DNA from: an endosymbiont of unidentified scaly snail isolate Monju
Lineage (GTDB): Bacteria; Pseudomonadota; Gammaproteobacteria; Chromatiales; Chromatiaceae
Assembly: GCF_000801295.1 (NCBI RefSeq)
Contig: NZ_AP012978.1
Span: 682,001 to 746,000 of the forward strand
Direction of reading: 5' to 3'
DNA length: 64,000 nt
Shown: in pieces, positions 38,491-48,254 of the stretch
Layout: every line of letters begins with the position of its first letter
Numbering within the stretch: the stretch's first letter is position 1
Program-made: the position numbers and the translations under genes
Notes under the pieces: generated by a model
The model's database searches: none
What the model was told of the DNA's origin: nothing
What the model saw: only the letters and a program-made list of their open reading frames with translations

Positions 38491-39269
38491 AACAGCGCCG
38501 GGAAGATATCTGTGGGTACCGGGTCGGCACATCCGGTGTGGAGGACACGGTGGCAGAGGTGGTGGACTGGATATGGAGCGGTGACAAACGAGCGGAGTGC
38601 CGCTGGCTTGCGTGCCTCAATCCCCACTCCTATGCCGAGTCGCTGAAGGACGAACGATTTGCCGCAGCCCTGCGCAGGGCCGACTGGCTGGTACCCGACG
38701 GGGCCGGCATCGTGCTGGCTTCGAGGATGCTGGGCGGGCGGATCCGCGAGCGAGTGACCGGTAGCGACATCTTCAAGGGGGTGCTGGATTCATTGAACGA
38801 GGTGGGTGGCTACAGGGTTTTCTTCCTTGGTTCCACCGAGCAGACTCTGGCGGAGATCCGTGCCCGCATGGCCCGCGACTATCCGCGGGTGGAGGTGGCG
38901 GGTACCTATTCACCCCCTTTCAAGCTCGAGTACACGGAGCAGGAGTTGGACGAGATGGTGGAGGCCATCAACCGTGCTGCCCCGGACGTGCTCTGGGTAG
39001 GCATGACCGCACCCAAGCAAGAGAAGTGGATATTCGGCCAGCAGGAGCGGTTGAACGTGCGTTTTGCCGCGGCCATCGGGGCGGTGTTCGATTTCTACAC
39101 CGGTCGGGTGAAGCGTCCCCATCCCATGTTCCAGCGCATGGGCTTGGAGTGGCTGCCGCGCCTCGTACAGCAGCCGAGAAGGCTGTGGCGGCGGATGGGG
39201 GTTTCTGCGCCTGTTTTTCTAGCTCATGTCATGCGGCAGAAAGTTGTTCTCCAGAAACGAACGTCGTGA
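38487..39269 (+). CDS. WecG/TagA/CpsF-family glycosyltransferase
   Basis: 260 residues, GT26. Conserved NPHSYAESLKDERFAAALRRADWLVPDGAGIVLASRMLG, RVTGSDIFKGVLD, VFFLGSTEQTL and VGMTAPKQEKWI. Transfers the second sugar (such as ManNAcA or Glc) onto undecaprenyl-PP-GlcNAc. This fits the nearby WecA-type initiator. Last gene of the plus-strand run that starts at the IS3 copy. Confidence 0.92.
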   Translation: MKQRREDICGYRVGTSGVEDTVAEVVDWIWSGDKRAECRWLACLNPHSYAESLKDERFAAALRRADWLVPDGAGIVLASRMLGGRIRERVTGSDIFKGVLDSLNEVGGYRVFFLGSTEQTLAEIRARMARDYPRVEVAGTYSPPFKLEYTEQELDEMVEAINRAAPDVLWVGMTAPKQEKWIFGQQERLNVRFAAAIGAVFDFYTGRVKRPHPMFQRMGLEWLPRLVQQPRRLWRRMGVSAPVFLAHVMRQKVVLQKRTS

Positions 39270-39560
39270 GGGATTTATTGGTAACGTGATTGCCGGTGTG
39301 AATGAGGTCGTAGCCTCCCAATTAGGTAGGAATTCGTTGTCGGCGGTTAGGGGGTTGGGTGTGGTGCTGATGGACGTTAAGTCCGTGCTCGACCGGGAGG
39401 CGCTTGCGGTCGCTGGGATGGATGTTTGGCGGCTTTGATGGTCCCCCTCCCGGCCTCCCCCGCAAGTGGAGAGGTGTGGACGGTGGATGTTCCCGCAGGC
39501 GGGGAAGGGAGGATCGTCGCTTTCCGCGAGCGGGGGGCTTGATCTGGGCAGGCTTCAGAC
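39270..39560. other. Spacer without recognisable gene; dispersed palindrome
   Basis: The convergent end of wecG and wecA. Contains a copy of the GC-rich palindrome family at 39443-39477 (CCTCCCCCGCAAGTGGAGAG). No coding potential or promoter recognised. Confidence 0.6.
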
Positions 39561-40805
39561 CTACCGCAAGGCCCCGACCTTCTTCCCGGTGCTTTGCGGT
39601 GCGCTCGGGGTGGGTGAGCTGGGCGCGGTGTCGCCGGATGTTCTCCGGTCCAGCGTTTGGCGCCGGTCGGCCAGTTGACGGCGTTCGGGGCCAACCCAGG
39701 GGATCTGTTGTTGTCGCCGGTCCTGGAGTTGCCGGCGGTCATGCTTGTGGCGGCGGCAGATGGAACGCTTGAGGAAGCGCATCATCCGCCAGGAACGCAT
39801 GATGAGTGCATAGTAGGTAGCGAACACGGCGAGAAACGCGGCGAGCATGACCGGTTCGGGTACGCGCTGCAGTTCGCCGGCGATGCCGATGGCGCTGAAC
39901 ACCACCGAGGCGCCCAGGATGATGAACACGGTCTCGCGGCGGTTGAAGCCGGCGTATTGCAGCACGTGGTGAAAGTGCTCGCGGTCGGCGGTGAACGGGG
40001 ACCGGCCCTTGCGGATACGCCGCACCATCATGACGATGGTGTCGATCAGCGGGATGGCCACCAGCCACGGCGCGGTGGTGGGTGCCATGGCGCGGTGTTC
40101 CCCCTGGCTGAGCTTGATCATAAACCAGGTCAGCACAAAACCCAGCAGCAGGCTGCCGGCGTCGCCCAGGAACATCAGCGGTTTCTTGTCGAGCTTGAAG
40201 CGCCAGTTGAAGCCGAGAAAGGCCATCACGGCGCTGGCCAGCAGGAGTAGCACGCTGACGTCGGCCAGGTCGTGCGACAGCCAGGCCAGCAGGGCGTTGA
40301 GAACGACGGAGCCGGCCAGGCCGTCCACGCCGTCGACCATGTTCAGTGCGTTGATCACGCCGATCGTGGCAAAGACGGTGAAGGGGACGCATAGCCACGC
40401 CAGTTTCACGGGGTGGTCGATGCCCGGCAGCAGGTAGCCAAGGTCCGTCAACTCGACGCCGCCCCAGTAGATCATCAGCAGTGCGGCGATGGCCTGGGCG
40501 ACAAAACGTGCTTGTGGGGGCAGTTCGTGCAGATCATCCACGAGGCCAACGGCAACCAGGATCAGCCCGCCGACGATCAGCGCGGCGTAATCGTACAAGG
40601 GGATGCCGAGCAGCAGGCCGGTCAGTACGAACCCGGCGTAGATGCCCAGTCCCCCGACCAGGGGAATGGCGCCCTGGTGTTGCTTGCGGCTATCGGGACG
40701 GTCGAGCAGATCGATGCGAAACGCGATCTTGCGCAACAAGAAGAGGATGAGAGCGGTAATCCCTGCCCCCAACAGCATTCCTGCCAACAATTCCCTGGTG
40801 TCCAT
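39561..40805 (-). CDS. wecA: Undecaprenyl-phosphate GlcNAc-1-phosphate transferase (WecA/MraY family)
   Basis: 414 residues with about eleven membrane helices. Catalytic motifs VGLVDDLHELPPQARF, NALNMVDGVDGLAG, FLGDAGSLLLGF and REHFHHVLQYAGF identify the GlcNAc/MurNAc-phosphate transferase family. It starts the lipid-linked sugar chain that the WecG-type enzyme extends. The C-terminal ~70 residues are an unusual polar tail with repeated DRRQ-like motifs (HDRRQLQDRRQ, ERRQLADRRQTLDRR), not part of the family fold. On the opposite strand to the glycosyltransferases. Confidence 0.92.
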   Translation of the reverse strand: MDTRELLAGMLLGAGITALILFLLRKIAFRIDLLDRPDSRKQHQGAIPLVGGLGIYAGFVLTGLLLGIPLYDYAALIVGGLILVAVGLVDDLHELPPQARFVAQAIAALLMIYWGGVELTDLGYLLPGIDHPVKLAWLCVPFTVFATIGVINALNMVDGVDGLAGSVVLNALLAWLSHDLADVSVLLLLASAVMAFLGFNWRFKLDKKPLMFLGDAGSLLLGFVLTWFMIKLSQGEHRAMAPTTAPWLVAIPLIDTIVMMVRRIRKGRSPFTADREHFHHVLQYAGFNRRETVFIILGASVVFSAIGIAGELQRVPEPVMLAAFLAVFATYYALIMRSWRMMRFLKRSICRRHKHDRRQLQDRRQQQIPWVGPERRQLADRRQTLDRRTSGDTAPSSPTPSAPQSTGKKVGALR

Positions 40806-41339
40806 TACTCAGTCCTTGTCTTCCTTGCCAGCTCCCTGTGCCGGCTGAGATTTCCTGGGGGAAGCGCAGAATCGGTCTTCTTCCGCACGCTGTTTGAGCG
40901 CGGGGGAGAGGGGTGCAAGGCCCCCTGTTCTGTGCTTCCCGGCTCCAAGGAGCCGTACCGTGGTCTCCGTTATCAGGAACGTCGATCAAGTGTGTCCCGG
41001 GCGCGTGTGGGAGAGGACGGGAGAGGGGAGGCAGGCAAGCCCTTGTCTCCTTCCTGGTCTCCCCTGCGGGCGGGGAAGGGACTTGATCGGAGTTTCCTCG
41101 GCGGGACCTGCTTCCTGCCATGTCGGTCATCTCCGACAACGACAAGAGAATTCTACTCCAAAGTGTGAAGTGCGTCGCAAGTATGGGGGGCGTATTCGGG
41201 AATTTCAGGCGCAAATAATGGTGGCCAGGCGCCGTGGCGCCGGAATCCATGCCGTTCAGCCATTGTTGTGCCGGGCTTTTCCGCGGCCGGCAGACATCGT
41301 CGTCCTGCCGGGAGGCTTCTGACAATCTTCTGACTTTTG
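40806..41339. other. Spacer between wecA and fcl without recognisable gene
   Basis: 534 bp. GC-rich palindromic debris related to the dispersed repeat occurs near 41050-41090. No credible start with ribosome site and no known RNA. It should hold the wecA promoter. Confidence 0.5.
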
Positions 41340-41502
41340 GGAACCTCTGATTAACTCTGGCGCGAGCAGATTGTGGTGAAAAATCGTCGGGTTCGAGGCG
41401 CGAATCGCACGTAATAGCCCGCTATTGCGAAGATTTGCAACGTGGAACCGGGCGATTTGGCGCCGCAAGGTGCCGTGTCATGAGTTGATCAGAGGTTCCT
41501 TT
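41340..41502. mobile_element. MITE-like element, copy A
   Basis: About 160 bp with terminal inverted repeats GGAACCTCTGATNAACTC at both ends. The inside shows short palindromes (for example TAATAGCCCGCTATT). Copy B at 43771 is the same sequence in opposite orientation. It has no coding capacity. The ends resemble those of IS5-type elements (inference). Its left arm on the minus strand encodes the last residues of fcl. Confidence 0.75.
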
Positions 41503-42473
41503 GCAGTGGCCTGCCGATCCTGACCGCGCAGGCGGTCACGATTCGCCAGGTACCAGCGATAGGTATCGCGCAGGCCTTCTTCCAGGCCGATACGGGGATG
41601 CCAGCCCAGGGCATTGATTTTTGTCGTATCGACCAGCTTGCGCGGGGTGCCGTCGGGCTTGGTGGGATCGAAGGCCAGTTCGCCCTGGTAGCCGACCACC
41701 CGGGCGATGGTCTCGGCCAGCTCGCGGATGCTCAGGTCCTGGCCGACACCGACGTTGACATGCTCGGCATCGCTGTAGTGTTGCATCAGGAACAGCAGGG
41801 CCTCGGCCAGGTCGTCCACGTGCAGGAATTCGCGCAGTGGCTTGCCCGTGCCCCACAACGGCACTTCGGCTTCACCCCGTTCGCGCGCTTCGTGCATCTT
41901 GCGCATCATGGCCGGCACCACGTGTGACTTTTCCAGGTCGAAGTTGTCTTCGGGGCCGTACAGGTTGGTCGGCATGGCCGAGATGAAGTCGTCGCCGTGT
42001 TGCTTGCGGTAGGCCTGGCACAGCTTGATACCGGCGATCTTGGCCACCGCGTACCACTCGTTGGTGGGCTCCAGCGGGCCGGTGAGCAGGTATTCCTCTT
42101 TCAGGGGCTGCGGGGCCAGCTTGGGATAGATGCAGGTGCTGCCCAGGAACAGCAGCTTCTTTACGCCCGTGCGATGCGCGGCATGGATGATATTGGCCTC
42201 GATGGCCAGGTTGTCGTAGAGGAAGTCGGCCGGATAGCTGTCGTTGGCCAGAATGCCACCCACCCGCGCGGCGGCCAGAAAGGCATAATCCGGCCGCTCC
42301 TGCGCGAAAAAGTCCTCGACCTCGGCCTGGCGGCGCAGGTCCAGCTCGGCGCTGGTGCGGGTGAGTAGGTTGGCAAAGCCGGCGCGCTTCAGGGCACGCA
42401 GGATGGCCGAGCCCACCATGCCGCGATGCCCGGCGACATAGACCCTGGCGCCGGCGTCGTCCAGAAAGGCCAT
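41478..42473 (-). CDS. fcl: GDP-L-fucose synthase
   Basis: 331 residues, extended [20 protein letters not shown] binds NADPH; the catalytic Tyr/Lys lie in [33 protein letters not shown] is the family signature. Converts the gmd product to GDP-L-fucose for the exopolysaccharide. AAGGAG before ATG 42473, 10 bp after the gmd stop. The last seven codons (KEPLINS) and the stop are supplied by the adjacent MITE, so the native C-terminus was replaced. Confidence 0.95.
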   Translation of the reverse strand: MAFLDDAGARVYVAGHRGMVGSAILRALKRAGFANLLTRTSAELDLRRQAEVEDFFAQERPDYAFLAAARVGGILANDSYPADFLYDNLAIEANIIHAAHRTGVKKLLFLGSTCIYPKLAPQPLKEEYLLTGPLEPTNEWYAVAKIAGIKLCQAYRKQHGDDFISAMPTNLYGPEDNFDLEKSHVVPAMMRKMHEARERGEAEVPLWGTGKPLREFLHVDDLAEALLFLMQHYSDAEHVNVGVGQDLSIRELAETIARVVGYQGELAFDPTKPDGTPRKLVDTTKINALGWHPRIGLEEGLRDTYRWYLANRDRLRGQDRQATAKEPLINS

Positions 42474-42483
42474 GTGCCGCTCC

Positions 42484-43576
42484 TTATTCGTAGTGCTTGA
42501 AGGCCTTGAAGCCCCGGGTTTCCACCAGGTGGTCGCGCTGTGCCAGAGCCAGGTCGTTCTCCATCATCTCCTGCACCATCTCTTCGAAGGTGATGCGCGG
42601 TTGCCAGCCCAGCTTCTCGCGTGCCTTGCTGGCGTCACCCAGCAGGGTCTCCACCTCGGTGGGGCGGAAGTAGCGCGGGTCCACCTCGACGATGCAGTTG
42701 CCGTTCTGGTCGTAGCCCTTTTCGTCCACGCCCTGGCCTTCCCAGCGGACCTCGATGTCCACGTGGCGCGCGGCGATCTCGACGAACTGGCGCACCGAAT
42801 ACTGCTTGCCGGTGGCAATGCAGAAGTCTTCGGGTTCGTCCTGTTGCAGCATCAGCCATTGCATCTCGACATAGTCGCGGGCGTGTCCCCAGTCGCGCTT
42901 CGCGTCCAGGTTGCCCAGGTAGAGCCGGTCCTGCAGACCCAGCTTGATGCGCGCCAGGGCGCGGGTGATCTTGCGGGTCACGAAGGTCTCGCCCCGGATG
43001 GGTGACTCGTGGTTGAACAGGATGCCATTGCAGGCATAGAGGCCGTAGGCCTCGCGGTAGTTCACCGTGATCCAGTAGGCATACAGCTTGGCCGCGGCAT
43101 AGGGCGAGCGCGGATAGATAGGGAGTGGTCTCCTTCTGCGGGATCTCCTGTACCTTGCCGAACAGCTCGGAGGTCGATGCCTGGTAGAAGCGGGTCTTGT
43201 CTTCCAGGCCCAGGATGCGGATCGCCTCGAGCAGGCGCAGGGTGGCGATGGCGTCGGCATTGGCGGTGTATTCCGGTGACTCGAACGAGACCGCCACGTG
43301 ACTCTGTGCGGCGAGGTTGTAGATCTCGTCGGGTTGGATGGCCTGGATCACGCGGATCAGGCTGGCCGAGTCGGTCATGTCGCCATAGTGCAGGACGAAG
43401 CGCTGGTCCTCGACGTGCGGGTCCTGGTAGATGTGATCGATGCGGTCGGTGTTGAACAGCGAGGAGCGGCGTTTCAGGCCGTGGACCTCGTATCCCTTGT
43501 CCAGCAGGAATTCGGCGAGATAGGCCCCGTCCTGGCCGGTGATGCCGGTGATGAAGGCGATTTTCTTGTGCGACAT
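42484..43576 (-). pseudogene. gmd: GDP-mannose 4,6-dehydratase with a frameshift
   Basis: Frame 1 begins [25 protein letters not shown] and runs to [11 protein letters not shown]. The sequence then continues in another frame with [25 protein letters not shown] to the normal end FKAFKHYE. The break is at 43112-43121, where TATC is present twice in tandem (CCCTATCTATCCGCG on the minus strand). NAD-binding and the Tyr/Lys catalytic pair are otherwise intact. Without correction no functional enzyme is made, unless another gmd exists. A sequencing error is possible. Confidence 0.9.
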
Positions 43577-43770
43577 GTCACTACCTTGTCCATGTGTGAA
43601 TGTTGGGGGGTGCCCTCCTGGTCTCCCCCGCAAGGGGTAAACGGTTCTCGCCCCTTCTCCCCGTTGGGGAGAGGGGAGTCGGTCGGAAGCTCCCTGGGCC
43701 CCACGCTCGGCACAGGTCTCCCTGAGCAGACGTGGCCGCGTATTTTAGCGATTTTGCCCGGGGATGCATT

Positions 43771-43932
43771 AAGGAACCTCTGATCAACTCATGACACGGC
43801 ATCTTGCGGCGCCAAATCGCCTGTCTACGTTGCGAATCTTCGCAATAGCGGGCTATTACGCGCGATTCGCGCCTCGAACCCGACGATTTTTCACCACAAT
43901 CTGCTCGCGCCAGAGTTCATCAGAGGTGCCTT
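43771..43932. mobile_element. MITE-like element, copy B
   Basis: About 160 bp, reverse orientation to copy A at 41340. Ends AAGGAACCTCTGATCAACTC and GAGTTCATCAGAGGTGCCTT. Together the two copies bracket fcl-gmd as inverted repeats. Confidence 0.75.
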
Positions 43933-44411
43933 GACGGATGTCGAGCGTCCGAATCGTGCGGGAGCATCTGACCCGCTCTGTTCCCTGCTGACCGGGGTCG
44001 ATTCAATGTATTTTTCGCTTGCCGAGGAGAGCGATGTATTTTCCCTTGCTTGCAGGGGACGTTAAGGACAGTCTGATCAAGTCGAGGGGCCGTCATCCCG
44101 GCCAGGCACGCGCCGCGTGCGCGAGCCGGGATCCATTTGCTCAGCAATCGGTTGTGATTCATGGACCCCGGATAAATGGGGATGCCGACGTGATCAGAGG
44201 TGCCTCTTGATCAGAGGTTCCTTAATAAAGAGTGGAGATGCCAGTAATGTGTCACACTCCAGGGTGCTTTGCGGGTCGGCTTGCAAGTATTTTCCAGTGG
44301 GCAGGGGCTTCCCACGATGCGGTTTTCGAGTTGTCGCTGTGGAATGGCCTCGTATAGAATCGTTGCTGGAATCGGTGTAGCGGCCGGTCGCTTTTCAAGG
44401 AGATTAAGGGA
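43933..44411. other. Spacer with repeat debris
   Basis: Contains further end fragments of the MITE family at 44196-44222 (two TGATCAGAGGT motifs). A common palindromic repeat of the CGTCATCCCGGCC...GCCGGGATCC type is at 44093-44133. No gene recognised. The promoter of the 44412 gene should be near its right end. Confidence 0.55.
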
Positions 44412-44963
44412 ATGAAGAATAAGATCGGTGTAGTGCTGGCACTGTGTTTGATGGGCGTGGCCATGCCCGGCATGGTGCTGGCCGATGAAGACAAGGGTGG
44501 TCAGGCGGCCGAGCAGGCCCAGTCGGCCGAGGCTATGCTGCAGGCCCTGCTGGATCAGGGCATGCCTGTCGAGAAGGCGCTGAAGAAGGTTCTCGAGAAA
44601 TATCCCGAAGCGGCGCCCAACTTGATCGCCAAGGCCGTGCAGGCCGCACTGGCGCAGAAGGGTGAGGCAGACAAGACCATAGAGAAGATCGTCAAGGTCG
44701 CACAGGAAACGCTGGGCGAGGGGGGCGAGCAGGCGGCCATCGCACAGGGCCTGCTGTTGGCGGGTGTAGACCCCGAGCCCTATCTGGAAGCAACCGCCGC
44801 GGGCAAGAAAGACAAGGACAAGAAGAAAAAGAAGAAGAAAAAGGACGACGACAACGGCAATGACGACAACGGCAATGATGGCAACACGGATACCGGAACG
44901 GGCGGCGGACTGCCCGGCGGTGGTGGCGGCGGTGGTGGCGGCGGTGGTGTCAGTCCTTCCTGA
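44412..44963 (+). CDS. Secreted protein with poly-Lys, Asp/Asn and poly-Gly tail
   Basis: 183 residues. AAGGAG precedes the start. Signal peptide MKNKIGVVLALCLMGVAMPGMVLA. The central helical domain is about 30-130 (two similar segments, MLQALLDQGMPVEKALKKVLEKYP and LIAKAVQAALAQKG). Then comes an abrupt low-complexity tail: KDKDKKKKKKKK, DDDNGNDDNGNDGN and a run of about eleven Gly. It is alone in front of the exopolysaccharide export genes. Function unknown; possibly a surface or matrix protein. Confidence 0.75.
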   Translation: MKNKIGVVLALCLMGVAMPGMVLADEDKGGQAAEQAQSAEAMLQALLDQGMPVEKALKKVLEKYPEAAPNLIAKAVQAALAQKGEADKTIEKIVKVAQETLGEGGEQAAIAQGLLLAGVDPEPYLEATAAGKKDKDKKKKKKKKDDDNGNDDNGNDGNTDTGTGGGLPGGGGGGGGGGGVSPS

Positions 44964-45141
44964 TTGATTGGCTGCTTGGGGACTCCCCAACTCTCTCCGC
45001 CAGTCGGGGGGAGTAAGGCCCCTCCCCGGTTGCCGAGGGTTCACCCCGCTTCCGGGGCACCGCCAGATCAATGCCTATCCCGCTTGCGGGCGCCGCCGGA
45101 TCAACGCTTCCGGCGCTTGCGGGCACCGCCAGATCAACTCC

Positions 45142-45178
45142 TCCTTCGCTTGCGGGGGAGGCTGGGAGGGAGCCCCGG
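45142..45178. repeat. Dispersed GC-rich palindrome in the 44964-45267 spacer
   Basis: CTCCTTCGCTTGCGGGGGAG followed by GCTGGGAGGGAG. Upstream in the same spacer, four degenerate CGCTTGCGGG(C)GCCGCC(G/A)GATCAA units repeat from about 45030. No gene recognised in this spacer. Confidence 0.6.
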
Positions 45179-45267
45179 GCAAGCTGGCAGATGGATCATT
45201 CCACACAAGACCATCGAACCCTCAACCCTGTTTGTCGAGGCCTGCCTGCGGGCGGGTCTCTTCGCGT

Positions 45268-46682
45268 ATGGGCGGTATGACTTCAACGCAGGCGACGGGC
45301 ACTCCAGCAGACCGTGGACTCTATGTGGGGTTCCTGGCATTGCTGCTCTGGTTGCCGCTGCCGGTTGGCAGCAACCGGGTATGGGCCGTGGTGCTCATGT
45401 ACACCCTGTTGTCGCTGCTGGCGGCATGGTGGCTGGGATTGTGGCTGAGACACCGGGTGGAGCCGGGTCCGGCACTGATGCAGGCGCGCTGGGTGTTGCT
45501 GGTCTTCGTGTTGTGGCTGGTCTGGCTGGCGTTGCAACGCTTGCCCTTGCCGCCCGGCGGGCTGTCCTGGTTGTCGCCCCGTGCCTGGCAGGCCTGGCGG
45601 GAGGTCGATCCGCAAGGCACGGCACCGGTGTCGCTTGAGCCCTGGGCCGGGGGGTGTTCTGGCTGAAGAGCCTGTCTTGTCTGCTGGTCTTCGTGCTCAC
45701 GCTGGCGTTGGTCAACAGCCGTGCTCGGCTGCGGCGCCTGATGTGGGTGTTGGTGTTCAGCGGGGCATTTCAGGCGGTGTACGGCAGCCTGATGGTGATG
45801 TCCGGCCTGGAGTGGGGCTTCTTTTTTCACAAGGATACCGGCCAGGGAGTAGCGACCGGTACTTTCATCAATCGCAATCATCTGGCGGGTTATCTCGAAC
45901 TCTGCCTGGCACTGGGCATCGGGCTGTTGCTGGCCGGGCTGGAAGAAGAACGGGTTCTCGGGTGGCGCCAGCGCCTGCGCCACTGGGTACGCACCCTGTT
46001 GGGCCCCAAGCTGCGTTTGCGGGTGTTGCTGGCGGCCATGGTGGTCGGGCTGGTGATGACGCATTCGCGCATGGGCAACAGTGCCTTCTTTACCAGCCTG
46101 CTCGTTACCGGCGGACTCTGGCTGGTGGCGACCGGGCGGCGTTCCTGGTCCGGTCCCCTGCTGTTGCTGGGCAGTCTGCTGCTGATCGACACCTTTATCG
46201 TAGGGCACTGGTTCGGTGTCGAGCGCGTGATGCAGCGGATCGAGCAGACCCGCATCGAAACCGAGCAGCGGCGTTATGTCGCCGAAGACACGCTCGCGCC
46301 CGTGCGTGATTTCTGGCGTACCGGCAGTGGGGCTGGCAGCTTCTACACGGTGTATCCCGCCTATCGGGATGGCATAGTCCAGGGCTTTTATGACCACGCG
46401 CACAACGATTACCTGGAGCTGGCCGTCGAGACCGGCCTGCCCGGCAGTGCCTTGCTGCTGTTCATTGCGCTGCCGTCCTGGTGGATGGGTATGCGGGCCA
46501 TGTGGCGCCGCCGGCGTCGCCTGTACCGGGGGGCAGGTTTCGCGGTGATCATGGCGGGCATCGCCTTCGCTATGCACTCGAGTGTGGATTTCAATCTGCA
46601 GATCCCGTCGAATGCCATCTTGTTCGTGGTGCTGTTGGCGCTGGGCTGGGTGGCCGCATACCAGAGGCCGTCGGAGAATTGA
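45268..46682 (+). pseudogene. O-antigen ligase / polysaccharide polymerase family membrane protein, frameshifted
   Basis: Part 1 (45268-45663) encodes four helices after a short leader. The frame breaks in a run of six G at 45649-45654. Part 2 (from about 45654) continues as FWLKSLSCLLVFVLTLALVN to 46682. The ligase signature is present in part 2 (GTFINRNHLAGYLEL, THSRMGN and HAHNDYLELAVETGLPG). One base would join the parts into about 471 residues with roughly twelve helices. Either a null mutation or a homopolymer error. It would polymerise or ligate the exopolysaccharide chain. Confidence 0.85.
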
Positions 46683-46721
46683 GCACATTCCTCCCTCGCT
46701 CGCGAGGGGCTCGAGAGTGGT

Positions 46722-46762
46722 CGCTCCTCCCCCGCCTGCGGGGGAGGCTGGGAGGGGACGTC
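46722..46762. repeat. Dispersed GC-rich palindrome after the ligase gene
   Basis: CTCCCCCGC-CTGC-GGGGGAG followed by GCTGGGAGGGG. In the 241-bp spacer before the outer-membrane protein gene; may end the upstream transcript. Confidence 0.6.
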
Positions 46763-46923
46763 TGGGGTCTCTTCCACCCCCTCCTCGCAAACGGACGAGA
46801 TGGATTAGTAGGTTGGGCGTAGCCGATGAAATACTCACCCGCCACTGGATGTGTTTGATGCAATTGCAAATGGCCAGTGGGAGCCAGTAGAATTCCGACC
46901 GAATTTAAGGATATGCCAACTGG

Positions 46924-48224
46924 ATGGGGATGGATATGTCGCTGCAAGGGAAGAACAGGGGATGGGTGGCAATGGCAGCGGCGATGTTGCCGTTGCTGAT
47001 GACGGGGCAGGCGCATGCGATCAAGGGCGGAGAGCCCGGCACCGTGATCCTGGATGGCGGGATGTTCTATCCGTCCATCGGAATTGCACTGACGCATGAC
47101 GACAATATCTTTCGGACCGATACCAACAAGAAGTCGTCCACCTTGTTGGTACTCACTCCCGGGGCCCGGCTTGAGTACGATGCGGGTGAGGCTACCCAGG
47201 TAGCCTTCGAGCTCGACATGGAGCGGGGCGTCTATTTCGACAGCAGCGACGACAACTACCTGGATGTCGATCTGTTCAGCGAGGCGGCCTACCTGCCGAC
47301 CGAACGTCTCACCTTCTATGGGCGCCTGGGCTACAAGCGTGGGCACGAGGCCCGTGGTACCGGTACCAGTGCCGGCACGCCCCTGGCGATTTCCGAGCCT
47401 GACCGTTTCCATGTCTGGTCCGGCGAGGGGCGGGTCAGCTATGACATTGGCGAGCAGAAGCTCGAGTTCGGCTACGTTCACGAAAAGCGCCTGACCGTTT
47501 CCATGTCTGGTCCGGCGAGGGGCGGGTCAGCTATGGCATTGGCGAGCAGAAGCTCGAGTTCGGCTACGTTCACGAAAAGCGCAAGTACGACAACAACCGC
47601 GCGACGACCATCCTGCAGGATCGCAAGTCCGACGCCTTGTCGGCCGGGCTGTCGATGAAGGTGGCGCCGAACACCGCCATGACCTTCGATCTGGATCTGC
47701 AAAAGATCAACTACGATGTGGCGGCCCTCGACAGCACCGAGCTCCGGGGACTGGTCGGGGTGCGTTGGGAGGCAACCTTCCAGACAGCGGGTTTCGCCAA
47801 GGCCGGTTGGCAGAAGAAGAACATGTCATCCGCCGGCTTGAGTGATGCCTCGGGCGCCTCGTGGGAGCTTGGCGTGGACTGGAAGCCGTTGAGTTACTCG
47901 AGTTTCCAGCTGTCCACCTCGCGGGACTTCGGCGAGTCCGACGGCGTGGGCTCCTACCAGGACACGCGCAGCCTGGGGCTGGCCTGGAACCACGACTGGA
48001 CCGATGTGCTGGGTACGCGCTTGTCGCTGGACAAATCGCGCATCGAGTACGGTGGCAGTACCCGCCGCGACCGGAACCGTTCGTTCGGCATCGACGTGGA
48101 ATATCGCGCGCCCCCCTGGCTGCTGTTCGGCGCCACGATTTCGCACAGCCGGCGTGACAGCAATCAGGCGGGACTCGATTACAAGGACAACCAGTTCGGC
48201 GTGCAGGTCGGCATCAACATGTAA
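46924..48224 (+). pseudogene. Outer-membrane beta-barrel protein of the polysaccharide cluster, split by a 92-bp duplication
   Basis: Signal peptide MSLQGKNRGWVAMAAAMLPL ending AHA. Then amphipathic strands (FYPSIGIALTHDDNIFRTDTNKKSSTLLVLTPGARLEYDAG). After HEKR the frame enters a second copy of the preceding 92 bp and is lost. Deleting one copy gives a continuous protein of about 402 residues that ends in strands NQFGVQVGINM, a typical barrel C-terminus. Family: EpsL-like barrel proteins of exopolysaccharide clusters, possibly the export or surface-docking porin. Confidence 0.85.
47398..47581. repeat. 92-bp tandem duplication in the barrel gene
   Basis: Units 47398-47489 and 47490-47581 differ at least at one base (TATGACATT against TATGGCATT). 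92 is not a multiple of three, so the duplication shifts the frame. Precise loss of one unit would restore it. Confidence 0.92.
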
Positions 48225-48254
48225 GGGCGAACCCGGGGGTTCGAGGTGGAATAC

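Noticed and set aside
43920-44162. 80-codon minus-strand frame in the gmd-44412 spacer
   Set aside because: Its first part is the translation of a common palindromic repeat (CGTCATCCCGGCC type); no ribosome site, no conserved domain.
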